DNA of 64,000 nt from Ochrobactrum chromiisoli (GCF_026241335.1 NZ_JAPHAV010000001.1:992001-1056000), one strand, 5' to 3'; numbered from the stretch's first letter, positions 17,976 to 26,827 are shown. Program-made: numbers and translations. Notes: generated by a model from the sequence alone, not told the origin.

Positions 17976-19283
17976 TTAATCGACTGCGCTTTCCTGCGCC
18001 GCCACCGCTTGCGTAGTAACGGGTGTGCTTTGCCCACCCCATTCAGCTCTGATCCAGCTTATGAGTGCCGCAATCTCGGGGTCATCCATACGATGTGCAA
18101 AAGGCGGCATGGCATACATGCGCTGACCATTGGTGAAAGTCTGCGTTGGAATGCCGTTGACCACAACATTGATCAGTGTCTGCGGATTATCCATCGCAAG
18201 CGTTGCATTGCCCTTCATAGAGGGCGCCACATTCGGGATGCCTTCGCCGTTCACACCATGGCAGCCGGAGCAGGCCGATATGTAGGCAAGTCTGCCTGTA
18301 TCCATAACACTTCCGGGGGCAGGGGACGCGGCTTCCGGTAAGGGCGCAGGTGGTGCAGAGGCTTTGGCGATATTGCCCTGTTCATCGGTCAACAGATAGG
18401 TTGCAATCGCCCTGACGTCGTCGGCTTCCATAACGCTTGTAGAGAAATGCGTCACGGTGTTCATGCCGGCAAACGAAGTGCCCTGAGGGGCGATGCCGGT
18501 TTGCAGATACTGGCTCAGTGTCTCGATATCAAAGCCATGTTTGGCCAGAGCTTCAGTGGTTATATCAGGGACAGCCATACCATCAACTTCCCCACCTTGC
18601 AGAGCGCGGGAAAAGTCGCTGCCCATCATGATATTGCGTGGCGTATGGCAGGCACCGCAATGGGCAAGACCCTCGACAAGATAAGCGCCACGGTTCCATT
18701 CTGCCGAACGCTGTTCATTATGCGGTGCTTTGCGATCCGGGAAGTTCAGCAACGTCCAGAAGTTCATAAACGGGCGCACTGGCAGCACGAATACGCCGGT
18801 GTTTTCCTTGTTGGCCACCGGCATGGCAGGGATGCTCATCATATAAGCATAGAGCGCATCCAGATCGTCAGGCGTGGTGATATGTGTATCGACAAAGGGC
18901 ATTGCCGGATACAGATTGCCCTTACCCGCCGCTATTCCATCGCGCAGTGCGCGATGAAAGTCCGCGCGTGTGTAATTGCCGATACCATACTGCTTATCCG
19001 GGGTGATATTCGTGGAATAAACAGTGCCAAATGGTGTGCCGATTGCCACACCACCTGCTGCCATTGGCCCTTCGGGCAAAGAGTGGCAGCCAAAGCAATC
19101 GCCAGCCAGTGCAAGTTCGCGTCCCCGCGGGATCAGATCTTTCATCTGCTCCGGTGACATCGCTTGCTCTGCCTGTGGAGCAACGCTCGACATGCGGAAA
19201 AGGCCAAACAGAATGGCAAGCGCAACCACTGCGCCCAACACGATGATGGCTAAGATCGAATTACGCAATCTATGGCTTTTCAT
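17976..19283 (-). CDS. Membrane-anchored triheme cytochrome c
   Basis: About 435 residues, from the ATG after AGGAG. One N-terminal helix (SILAIIVLGAVVALAILFGL) anchors it, and the rest faces the periplasm. Three CXXCH haem sites (CFGCH, CGACH, CSGCH) lie in three cytochrome c domains with downstream Met ligands such as YAMPPFAH. Architecture and context match the cytochrome subunits of membrane-bound alcohol/aldehyde and nicotinate-type dehydrogenases. Here it probably takes electrons from the 2Fe-2S subunit encoded 11 bases upstream. A gap of 119 bases separates it from the second large subunit, so a second promoter there is possible. Confidence 0.9.
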   Translation of the reverse strand: MKSHRLRNSILAIIVLGAVVALAILFGLFRMSSVAPQAEQAMSPEQMKDLIPRGRELALAGDCFGCHSLPEGPMAAGGVAIGTPFGTVYSTNITPDKQYGIGNYTRADFHRALRDGIAAGKGNLYPAMPFVDTHITTPDDLDALYAYMMSIPAMPVANKENTGVFVLPVRPFMNFWTLLNFPDRKAPHNEQRSAEWNRGAYLVEGLAHCGACHTPRNIMMGSDFSRALQGGEVDGMAVPDITTEALAKHGFDIETLSQYLQTGIAPQGTSFAGMNTVTHFSTSVMEADDVRAIATYLLTDEQGNIAKASAPPAPLPEAASPAPGSVMDTGRLAYISACSGCHGVNGEGIPNVAPSMKGNATLAMDNPQTLINVVVNGIPTQTFTNGQRMYAMPPFAHRMDDPEIAALISWIRAEWGGQSTPVTTQAVAAQESAVD

Positions 19284-19294
19284 CGTTGGAACTC

Positions 19295-19840
19295 CTATCC
19301 GATCACGCAACCGGGTGTGGCAAGCGCCACATCGCGGATGGCTTCATAATAACGCACATAGCCTGTGCAGCGGCAGATATGGACGTCCAGCGCTTCTTCT
19401 ATGGCGCCTTCAAGATCTTCGCGCCGGACAGGCTGGCGCTTGAGTTGATCAATGAAAACAGTCGCTCCCGCCACAAAGCCCGGCGTGCAATATCCGCACT
19501 GGAAAGAGAAGTGGTCAATGAAAGCCTGCTGAATGGGTGTCAGCTTCAAAACCTTGCCATCGGCATCCGTTTCGGCCTGACCTTCGATTGTGATGATCGA
19601 TTTCTCGTTGAAGAAATGAGCATCGTAAATGCAGGTACGGCTTTCTGTTTTGCTACCGTCAGGCTGCAATTCCATGACAGTGCAAGCATGGCAAATACCT
19701 TGACCGCAACCAAAATGCGTTCCGGTCAAATCCAGATATTCATGCAGAAAATCAATCATTGGCATGCCAACCGGAACCTCAATCGGGCCGATTGGCTTGC
19801 CATTGATAGTCAGCGACAACGGACGTTTTTCGATGCTCAT
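19295..19840 (-). CDS. 2Fe-2S small subunit of the exported molybdenum hydroxylase
   Basis: A 181-residue protein of the XdhA/IorA/CoxS type. The plant-type ferredoxin cluster is GCGQGICHACTV plus the Cys of SRTC. The all-helical second cluster is CGYCTPG plus CRCTGY. It relays electrons from the Mo centre. It has no signal peptide, so if exported it would travel bound to a Tat-targeted large subunit, as known for related complexes. Its start overlaps the stop of copy 1 of the large subunit by four bases. It is the only small subunit here for two large subunits. Confidence 0.93.
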   Translation of the reverse strand: MSIEKRPLSLTINGKPIGPIEVPVGMPMIDFLHEYLDLTGTHFGCGQGICHACTVMELQPDGSKTESRTCIYDAHFFNEKSIITIEGQAETDADGKVLKLTPIQQAFIDHFSFQCGYCTPGFVAGATVFIDQLKRQPVRREDLEGAIEEALDVHICRCTGYVRYYEAIRDVALATPGCVIG

Positions 19841-22755
19841 GACAAGGCCCTCTTTATCTTTTCCGGTGTGATCGGGAATTCATAGAACCGCTTTCCGGTG
19901 GCATGGGTAATCGCATTGCTGGTTGCCGGCAAAATCGGGATCATGCCCAGTTCAGCCATGCCCTTGGGGGGCGATGTCTCTGACAGTGGTGGAAGATAAT
20001 CCGTGGTCTGGTTCCAGACTGCCACATCTTTGGCACGGGGGAGCGTGTAGCGATTGAAGTTCCATGTGCCATTGCCGGGACCATCATCATAAAGCGGCAT
20101 TTCTTCCATCAATGCATGCCCCAGCCCCATCGCGGTGCCGCCTTGTATCTGGCCCGATACCAGTTCCGGCACAATCATCGTGCCCGGAGCCATCATCATA
20201 TGATGGCGCATGACCTGCACCTGACCGGTAAAGGCATTGACATTGAGTTCAACAAGGCAGGCTGCTGGGGTCACAGTTGTGGGATCAGCACCCGCACGTT
20301 TTGTGGGCGGGTAATAGGCGATCTTTCGCTTGATAAACTCATAACCTGCTGTGGTCATTCGGCTTTTGAGTTCCTCAGACGCACCATCGCCATAGCGCAC
20401 GGCAATAGCATCAAGCGGCAGCGTTCTGTTGCCAACCGTTGGAATATCGAATTCAGCCCTCGACCATTGCCAGCTACTATAGGCATGAACAGCCACACCG
20501 GTGATCAGCCCCATTTCGTGGGCTTTTTTTGCCAGTCGCTCAAACGGGATCGGCTTCATACCGCCGCCACCGATACCATCGGGCCCGACACGAATGTCCG
20601 ACAGCTCCACATTGAGGCTTTGAAGCGGACCACCGCCAACCCCTTCGCTCCAGAGCGCCTTTGCGGCAGGCCACAGGCTGTTTTCGAGCAGGAAACGTCC
20701 AGCCTGGCGCGTTCCAAAACCAATATAATAAACCCCGCTGGAAGAGCTCATGTCGGGGATCAGCGCAGGCGTCCAGTACGGATCACTCTTGGCGAGCTCG
20801 TCCTGTTTTTTCTGATCGGCATAACTGGTGTGTAGGGGCAGTTGCTCAAACTCGGTCACGCCGAAATCGACAATATCAGGCGCCTTGCCCAATGCCTGCC
20901 AGATCATCACCTGCTGCGCTGTGGTGCCGCCGGTTCCGATTTCCTGCACGCAATGACGCATGGTCAATTGACCATCCGCATCAAATTCAAGCACCAAAGC
21001 GGTTGGAACGCCACTGGAACCATAAACCTGCTGTACCTGCGAAAAGCCCACGCCATAAAGTTTGCCGGGGTTTGCTGCTTCAAATTCCGCCTTGGCTTTC
21101 TCGCGGTTTTGCCAGAGCGGGTGTTTTGCTGCCAGATCAAGCATTTCAACATTGCGCGGGTCGCCGGCGATAATGCCACCCTGCGTATTGGGATAGCCTT
21201 CCAGAATTGCATTGCGACGGCGCAGCTCAATCGGATCGATTTTGAGCTCATTTGCAATTTCATCGACCATCAGTTCCGTCACGGCCATGGATTGCAGCGA
21301 ACCAAATCCGCGCATGGAACCGGCCTCAACGGCGGGTGTCGCCATGGCCAGCGCCGTCAAATCGGATTTAGGAAAATAGTAGATCGATTGTGCGCCACGC
21401 GCTGCCACATGTGAAACCGCAACAGACAGATTTTCACGACCACCGCCGTTGCAGCTGTAAAAGCCTTTGAGCACCTCAAACTTGCCCGTCTTGCGGTCTG
21501 CAAGGATGGAGACATCCATCTCGACGGCATGGCGCTTCATGCCCATCTGGAACTGTTCATAACGATCATTGGCCATGCGGACGGCACGGCCATCGCCATA
21601 AAAACACGCTGCCATCGCATAGAACGGAAATACGGAATAATCTTTCGATCCGTAGCCGACGGTTGATCCGGTCAGAAGAACGATGTTTTCGACCGGAAAA
21701 AGCTTGTTGTTTTTGGCAAGCATCGCAACAGCATTCACAATGCCGGTCGGCGATTGCGTTGCGGTCATCACATGCATGGTTTTGGTGGATGCATCATACC
21801 ACGCATTGCAATTGTCCGGTTCCATCGCGCATGGATCGATGGATTGCGAAAAACCATGCCGCTCCAGCACAAACTTGTCGGGATTGTTGCGCGCGGCATC
21901 AATTTCATCGGAAATTGCGCGGGCATAGTCCATGGCAATACCCTGTGTATCCGGCTTTTCATCTGCGCGTTGCAGCGCTTCAATGAAACCGCCGCCTCTG
22001 TCTTTGCGAATGACAGGCGGAACGGCGACCGCTTTTTCGGGCGCATAAGGCGGCCAGACAGGCGTATTTCCGTCAAATCCACCCTTGATTCCAGCATCCT
22101 GAAATGGCGAAAACTTTGACGCCTCATAAGGTGTGTCGCCGCCAATACGCACATAGCGACCGGCACCGTAATTGGCTGGTGGTCTGGGGCCGGTTTCTGC
22201 GCCGTAAACAACCGCACGGTCTTCAAAGCGCAAAAGCCGCTTTGCAGCATCGAAGCGATCAAAATCCTTATAAATCAGGATAGCAACGGGATGCCCCAGA
22301 ATGGGTGGTGTCTCACCTTTGGGCACCAGAATATTGTAGCCGTAAAAGCCTTTGCCCATATTGGTATCCTGCGGGATATTCAGCCCGTCGCGGGCCAGAT
22401 CTTCCTGCAGGAGAAGCTTGTCTGGTTGCAGATTAGCACCAAGGACGGAAAGGTCAACGCCTTCAAAACTACGATCTGCTTTGGTCGCCTTGAGCATGAA
22501 AGCATGGCTTTGCTGTTTCGGCCATCCGGGAATGTTGCGTGCACGATAGTCCCGTGCAAAATTCTTCTGCCCTGTCACCTTGCGCACGCCATCCCACCGG
22601 AAGCGCGCCTTGCCATCCTTGCCGATCCAATCCGTCGATGTCGGTCCCGAATGGACTTCCAGTGCGTTTGCAACAGGAATGCGTCCAAGCATGACGGTTA
22701 TGCCAGCAACACTGCCAAATTTGATAAAATCGCGACGCGAAATGCCTGAAGCCAT
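19837..22755 (-). CDS. Exported molybdenum hydroxylase large subunit, copy 1
   Basis: About 972 residues from the ATG at 22755, which follows GAGGAG; the open frame further upstream is not protein-like. The Tat signal SRRDFIKFG is followed by a hydrophobic core ending near residue 31. It has the same domain order as copy 2: HGFSQSIDPCAMEPDN, GSTVGYGSKD, EAGSMRGFG, QEIGTGGTTAQQV, and the catalytic Glu in PPKGMAELGMIP. The large/small-subunit pair is translationally coupled, so this copy is the natural partner of the 2Fe-2S protein. Family known: Mo hydroxylases that add water-derived oxygen to heterocycles or aldehydes. Substrate unknown. Confidence 0.9.
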   Translation of the reverse strand: MASGISRRDFIKFGSVAGITVMLGRIPVANALEVHSGPTSTDWIGKDGKARFRWDGVRKVTGQKNFARDYRARNIPGWPKQQSHAFMLKATKADRSFEGVDLSVLGANLQPDKLLLQEDLARDGLNIPQDTNMGKGFYGYNILVPKGETPPILGHPVAILIYKDFDRFDAAKRLLRFEDRAVVYGAETGPRPPANYGAGRYVRIGGDTPYEASKFSPFQDAGIKGGFDGNTPVWPPYAPEKAVAVPPVIRKDRGGGFIEALQRADEKPDTQGIAMDYARAISDEIDAARNNPDKFVLERHGFSQSIDPCAMEPDNCNAWYDASTKTMHVMTATQSPTGIVNAVAMLAKNNKLFPVENIVLLTGSTVGYGSKDYSVFPFYAMAACFYGDGRAVRMANDRYEQFQMGMKRHAVEMDVSILADRKTGKFEVLKGFYSCNGGGRENLSVAVSHVAARGAQSIYYFPKSDLTALAMATPAVEAGSMRGFGSLQSMAVTELMVDEIANELKIDPIELRRRNAILEGYPNTQGGIIAGDPRNVEMLDLAAKHPLWQNREKAKAEFEAANPGKLYGVGFSQVQQVYGSSGVPTALVLEFDADGQLTMRHCVQEIGTGGTTAQQVMIWQALGKAPDIVDFGVTEFEQLPLHTSYADQKKQDELAKSDPYWTPALIPDMSSSSGVYYIGFGTRQAGRFLLENSLWPAAKALWSEGVGGGPLQSLNVELSDIRVGPDGIGGGGMKPIPFERLAKKAHEMGLITGVAVHAYSSWQWSRAEFDIPTVGNRTLPLDAIAVRYGDGASEELKSRMTTAGYEFIKRKIAYYPPTKRAGADPTTVTPAACLVELNVNAFTGQVQVMRHHMMMAPGTMIVPELVSGQIQGGTAMGLGHALMEEMPLYDDGPGNGTWNFNRYTLPRAKDVAVWNQTTDYLPPLSETSPPKGMAELGMIPILPATSNAITHATGKRFYEFPITPEKIKRALS

Positions 22756-22846
22756 GCGTAATCTCCTCAGCACAAGGTTCCGGACGCCAGCGGGTTGCCC
22801 GGAAGAGCTTTCGTGAAACAGTTCCCGCCGGTGGGCATACAGACCA

Positions 22847-23092
22847 CTAGTATTCGAGTTGTCTCGGGGTCGTTGTTGACTTCTTTTTTTCAGATCCGTC
22901 GGACTCTTTGCGTGCGCCATCCTCCTGTTCTTCGAACAAAACGCCGCCGAGTGCTGCGACAAGGATCATAAATCCTGTGCCAAGAAGCCACGACAAATAC
23001 CAAGGTCCGTAATCACCCAGAATAATGCCAACAAGAATGGCTATGACCGCGATGATCATTGCCAGCACAAAACGCCAGAATACGCTCATCAT
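22847..23092 (-). CDS. cydX: CydX-like small subunit of cytochrome bd oxidase, extended form
   Basis: An 81-residue protein with two hydrophobic helices and a charged tail (EEQEDGARKESDGSEKKK). The second helix begins PWYLSWLLGTGFMILV and ends in Glu. It lines up with E. coli CydX (WYFAWILGT ... LE) at Trp-Tyr-x-x-Trp-x-Leu-Gly-Thr. The first helix (VFWRFVLAMIIAVIAILVGI) has no counterpart in the 37-residue CydX. It follows cydB by 7 bases, the expected CydX position. CydX stabilises the haems of bd-I oxidase. The call rests on motif plus position. Confidence 0.7.
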   Translation of the reverse strand: MMSVFWRFVLAMIIAVIAILVGIILGDYGPWYLSWLLGTGFMILVAALGGVLFEEQEDGARKESDGSEKKKSTTTPRQLEY

Positions 23093-23099
23093 GGTCTCC

Positions 23100-24233
23100 T
23101 TAAAATGCGTGGTGAGAGGCCTTGACCTGCTCGGAATCCACCTTGCCGCGCATAACCCAGAAGGCCCAGCTCGTATACATAACGATCAGCGGCATGAAGA
23201 TAACGGTGAAGCCAAGCATCCACATCAGTGTCAGCTGGCTTGAGCCGGAATTCCACACGGTCAGACTGTGGGACGGCTGAGTGCTTGAAGGCATCAGGAA
23301 CGGGAACATGGCAACGCCTGCGGTGGCGATGACGCCAATCCATGCAATTGCGCCAAGCCACCATCCGAGCACAGCGCGGCGTGCGGCAATCGCCAGAAGT
23401 CCAAAAACAATGCCAAAATAGGCAAGGGCAGGGATGCCCCATAAAATGGCGTAGCTATGGAAATTGGACAAAAGCGCACCCGGTATACGCTCGACCACCT
23501 GATGAAGCGGTGTTTGCGGCACGCCCGGATTTGGGCCTTGAACGATGTGATATCCATCCATGCCCGAAACCCACAAACCGCCGATACTGAACAGAACAAT
23601 CGCCAGAACGCCACCGAGCAACGCCGCTTTGCGTGCGCGTTGCGCAAGTTCGCCAAGCCCGCCACTCATGAGCATCGCTCCGCCCATGTAAATGGACAGC
23701 GACACGGATAGAAGCCCGCAAAGAATTGCGAACGGATTGAACAGTTCGATGAAGCTGCCGGTGTAATAGGACGTCATCCGCCAGTCGAAATTGAAGGGCA
23801 CGCCCTGAATGACGTTGCCGATAGCGGCACCAAACACCAGCATGGGCACAAACCCGGAAATGAAAAGGCACCAGTCCCAGGCATTTCTCCAGCGTGGCGA
23901 TGGCAATTTGCTTCGATACTCAAATCCAAGCGGCCGGACGATCATGCTCCAGAGCAGAACCAGCATGACGATGTAAAAGCCGGAGAAGGCTGTGGCATAA
24001 ACCAGTGGCCAAGCGGCAAAGATGGCGCCACCACCAAGGATAAACCAGACCTGATTTCCATCCCAGTGAGGGCCGATGATGTTTAGGGCCACGCGGCGAT
24101 CGGTGTCACTGCGTCCGACATAACGCAGCACCGTACCCACACCCATGTCCATACCGACCATGATGGCAAGCCCCATGAGCAGCACGCCGAGAAGAGCCCA
24201 CCAGATCAGTTGAAGCGCGAAATAAATATCCAC
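23100..24233 (-). CDS. cydB: Cytochrome bd ubiquinol oxidase subunit II
   Basis: A 377-residue inner-membrane protein with about nine helices. It has the conserved QLIWWALLGVLLMGLAIMVG start, the GPHWDGNQVWFILGGGAIFAAWP segment typical of E. coli-like CydB, and the GYHIVQGPNPGV loop. Together with CydA it forms the bd quinol oxidase, which reduces O2 at high affinity without pumping protons. It starts 15 bases after cydA ends. The cydDC genes needed for assembly are not in the window. Confidence 0.96.
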   Translation of the reverse strand: MDIYFALQLIWWALLGVLLMGLAIMVGMDMGVGTVLRYVGRSDTDRRVALNIIGPHWDGNQVWFILGGGAIFAAWPLVYATAFSGFYIVMLVLLWSMIVRPLGFEYRSKLPSPRWRNAWDWCLFISGFVPMLVFGAAIGNVIQGVPFNFDWRMTSYYTGSFIELFNPFAILCGLLSVSLSIYMGGAMLMSGGLGELAQRARKAALLGGVLAIVLFSIGGLWVSGMDGYHIVQGPNPGVPQTPLHQVVERIPGALLSNFHSYAILWGIPALAYFGIVFGLLAIAARRAVLGWWLGAIAWIGVIATAGVAMFPFLMPSSTQPSHSLTVWNSGSSQLTLMWMLGFTVIFMPLIVMYTSWAFWVMRGKVDSEQVKASHHAF

Positions 24234-24248
24234 GGCAGAACCTCCTTC

Positions 24249-25820
24249 TTAATAAGCCACAGCCGGAGCTGATGAGGTTGCAGGGCTTGCTTCTTCCGGC
24301 CCATCCGGGCCTTTGCGGATGAAATGAAGCATGAGGAACAATTCGACGATGGCGAAGATTGTGTAGAGCAGGATGAAGCCTGCCAGTGACACGATCATAT
24401 AGCCGACCGTATGGGTTGATGCTGACAGCCATGTCGGCAGCACCTCATAGACCGTCCAGGGTTGTCGCCCGACTTCCGCAACCAGCCAGCCCATTTCACA
24501 GGCAATAAATGGCACTGGGATCATCCACACCGAAGCGCGCAGGAACCAGCGATAATGATGGACGGAATTGGTCAGCGTGAGAATGAAGGATAGGACGAAA
24601 TAACCGAGCATCAGCAGGCCAAGCCCTACCATAATGCGGAACGACCAGAAGATGATCCAGACTTCAGGTATCGTGTCTTTTGCTGCTCTGTCGATATCGG
24701 CATCCGTTATGCGTGTGATGTCGCCGTCAGGTGCATAACGCTGAACGAGAAAGCCGTAGCCGAGATCATCCTTATGCAGATCGAACTTGGCAAGGGCTGC
24801 CGCATCCGTCGGATTTGCGCTCAAAATCTGCATGGCCTCGATTGCGGGGATACCGTTCAGAATGCGTTTTTTGGCACGCGCTTCCAGCACATCCGCAGCC
24901 GGTACGGTTCCTTCCAGCGAGTGCGTCACGAGGATGGAAAGCATTGCCGGGATTTTAACGGCAAACAGATTGCGTTGTTCGCTTTGTGAGGGAATTGCGA
25001 TGGCATTAAAAGCCATCGGCGCTTCTTCGGTTTCCCAGAGCGCTTCCATCGCGACAAGCTTGGTGGGTTGCGCATGGGCGCCGACAAAACCCAGCGCATC
25101 GCCAAGCGTCAGCACACCACCGGTTCCAAGCACGCCAAACAACGCGGCAATGCGGAACGAACGCTTGGCAATATCCATATGGCGGTTGCGCAACATGTAA
25201 AAAGCGCTGATGCCACAAACGAAAATTGCAGCGGTGACATATCCGGCAAGGACGGTATGCACAAACTTCGCCTGCGCATCCGGGTTGAAGAACATATCGA
25301 AGAAGCTACTGAGCTCCATACGCATGGTGACAGGATTGAAGTCCGCCCCTTTGGGGCTCTGCATGAAGCTGTTGGCGACAAGAATCCACAAAGCAGAAAG
25401 GTTTGAGCCAAGCGCTACCAGATAGGTGACAACCAGGTGCTGCATTTTGGTCAGACGATCCCAACCAAACACCATCAGTCCAAGGAACGTCGATTCCATA
25501 AAAAATGCCATCAGCCCTTCAATGGCCAATGCAGTACCAAACGCATCGCCCACAAAGCTGGAATAGAATGACCAGTTCATGCCGAACTGGAATTCCATCG
25601 TAAGACCCGTTGCCACGCCGAGTGCAAAATTGATCAGAAGCAGTTTTGCCCAGAACTGTGTCATACGGCGATAAACTTCACGCCCTGTTGTGACATAAAC
25701 CGTCTCCATAATGGCGACCAGAATAGTCAGGCCCAATGTCAGTGGCACAAAAAGAAAGTGATATAAGGCTGTTGCCGCAAATTGAATGCGTGAAAGATCA
25801 ACTACCAGATCGTTTACCAC
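24249..25820 (-). CDS. cydA: Cytochrome bd ubiquinol oxidase subunit I
   Basis: A 523-residue subunit with haems b558, b595 and d. It has the N-terminal haem region LSRIQFAATALYHFLFVPLT, the MEFQFGMNWSFYS and VGDAFGTALAIEGLMAFF blocks, and the long Q-loop form ending before GWLVAEVGRQPWTVYEVLPT, as in E. coli CydA rather than the short-loop cyanide-insensitive CioA type. The start is a GTG at 25820 with AGGAGG upstream. A 9-bp hairpin and a partial FNR-type site lie in the leader. It heads the same-strand series cydA-cydB-cydX-Mo hydroxylase. Confidence 0.96.
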   Translation of the reverse strand: MVNDLVVDLSRIQFAATALYHFLFVPLTLGLTILVAIMETVYVTTGREVYRRMTQFWAKLLLINFALGVATGLTMEFQFGMNWSFYSSFVGDAFGTALAIEGLMAFFMESTFLGLMVFGWDRLTKMQHLVVTYLVALGSNLSALWILVANSFMQSPKGADFNPVTMRMELSSFFDMFFNPDAQAKFVHTVLAGYVTAAIFVCGISAFYMLRNRHMDIAKRSFRIAALFGVLGTGGVLTLGDALGFVGAHAQPTKLVAMEALWETEEAPMAFNAIAIPSQSEQRNLFAVKIPAMLSILVTHSLEGTVPAADVLEARAKKRILNGIPAIEAMQILSANPTDAAALAKFDLHKDDLGYGFLVQRYAPDGDITRITDADIDRAAKDTIPEVWIIFWSFRIMVGLGLLMLGYFVLSFILTLTNSVHHYRWFLRASVWMIPVPFIACEMGWLVAEVGRQPWTVYEVLPTWLSASTHTVGYMIVSLAGFILLYTIFAIVELFLMLHFIRKGPDGPEEASPATSSAPAVAY

Positions 25821-25853
25821 GACTAGTCCCCCTCCTTTTCTAGTCCGTAATCA

Positions 25854-25878
25854 CAGAGCTTTACTTTACAAAGCTCTG
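25854..25878 (-). promoter_or_regulatory. Hairpin in the cydA leader
   Basis: A perfect 9-bp inverted repeat (CAGAGCTTT/AAAGCTCTG) with a 7-base loop, 34 bases upstream of the cydA start and close to the ribosome site. There is no T-run of terminator quality. It could be an operator or a leader RNA structure; the role is inferred. Confidence 0.4.
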
Positions 25879-25939
25879 GTTGCCTGACATCGGACGCATG
25901 AAAAGCTGTTTTATAATTATGCTTATTGGATATTATATA

Positions 25940-25953
25940 CTGCTAATTATCAA
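25940..25953 (-). promoter_or_regulatory. Possible FNR/FnrN-type site upstream of cydA
   Basis: The minus strand reads TTGATAATTAGCAG against the consensus TTGAT-N4-ATCAA. The left half is perfect and three of five bases match in the right half. It lies 120 bases before cydA, where an oxygen-responsive site is expected. The right half is weak. Confidence 0.3.
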
Positions 25954-25978
25954 AACTCTATTTTTGAGTGCTTCTAAA

Positions 25979-26304
25979 CGCCGCACCTTATCCTCATGTC
26001 TCGGACGCGGTGTTTTATAATGAGGCACGAAATTCGACCCGAAGCAGAGGAAAATATCCCACGGGTATCTTCAATTTCTCGCAAAAAACGCGATAAAGTT
26101 CAAATTAGTATGCTGAATATTTCTTCGCCTTTATTACGGAAAGGCGACCTTCTCCCTGAAGGAAGAATAGATCAGATTAAGTCAAAATTTCCATTAAAAT
26201 TATTGGCTGCCGTCATTTTTATCCGAGTTTTAACGTGTGTAGCGCGCAAGAATGCATCGTAGCGCGCTACAGTTTCAACACTTATAACGAGGCAGGCGGC
26301 GCGT
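25979..26304. other. AT-rich intergenic stretch without a convincing gene
   Basis: Markedly richer in A/T than its surroundings. An 88-codon plus-strand frame here has no ribosome site and no protein-like pattern. It forms the right edge of the accessory minus-strand block. Confidence 0.5.
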
Positions 26305-26526
26305 TTACGCCTTGCGTAAAAACTCGGTGCGCAGAACAAGTCCTTTGACCTGTTTGGTGCTGCAATCAACCTCGTCGGGGTTGCCCGTGAGGCGAATATT
26401 CTTCACGAGTGTTCCGCGCTTGAGGGTGGTGGATGTACCTTTTACCTTCAGATCCTTGATCAGGGTAACAGAATCGCCATCGTTGAGTTGCGTGCCGTTG
26501 CTGTCGCGTACGATTTCATCAGACAT
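26305..26526 (-). CDS. PhnA-like (YjdM C-terminal) domain protein
   Basis: 73 residues from the ATG at 26526. The whole protein is the C-terminal PhnA domain: VRDSNGTQLNDGDSVTLIKD, LKVKGTSTTLKRGTLVKNIR and GLVLRTEFLRK. E. coli YjdM/PhnA is about 111 residues and carries an N-terminal zinc ribbon that is absent here. Despite the historic name, the family has no proven role in phosphonate use. A longer open frame upstream has no family similarity. It stands alone. Confidence 0.85.
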   Translation of the reverse strand: MSDEIVRDSNGTQLNDGDSVTLIKDLKVKGTSTTLKRGTLVKNIRLTGNPDEVDCSTKQVKGLVLRTEFLRKA

Positions 26527-26778
26527 AATTTTATCCCGATTATGAGTTGCCGCAGTGCCATGGATTATGACAACTGTCGGTTCGTGAACGGTAGGTGAGC
26601 CTACTCTTCTTCTTGGTTGCAGCTTTGGATTTCCATTGAGAGCAGTGATCTGAATGAATGGGATCAGTGCTCTAAGGTTTTCTTTTTCAAGCATAATCTT
26701 ATCGATCTTCGCTTCGCTCCGGTCGGACTATGTTCTAAAAAGAATGGTTTCGGTCGCCACATCTGATGCTTCTACAAT

Positions 26779-26808
26779 AAAAAAACGCCGCATACATTGC
26801 GGCGTTTT
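26779..26808 (-). terminator. Terminator of the SH3 gene
   Basis: A hairpin of AAAACGCCGC and GCGGCGTTTT with a 7-base loop, giving a T-run on the minus strand 20 bases after the stop of the gene at 26828. Confidence 0.8.
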
Positions 26809-26827
26809 GTATTCAGCAAAATTAAGT

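Noticed and set aside
25996-26262. 88-codon plus-strand frame in the AT-rich gap
   Set aside because: No ribosome site and no recognisable motif.
13108-26304. Attachment-site duplication of the tRNA-Arg 3' end
   Set aside because: I could not find a second copy of the tRNA end near 26 kb, and there is no integrase.
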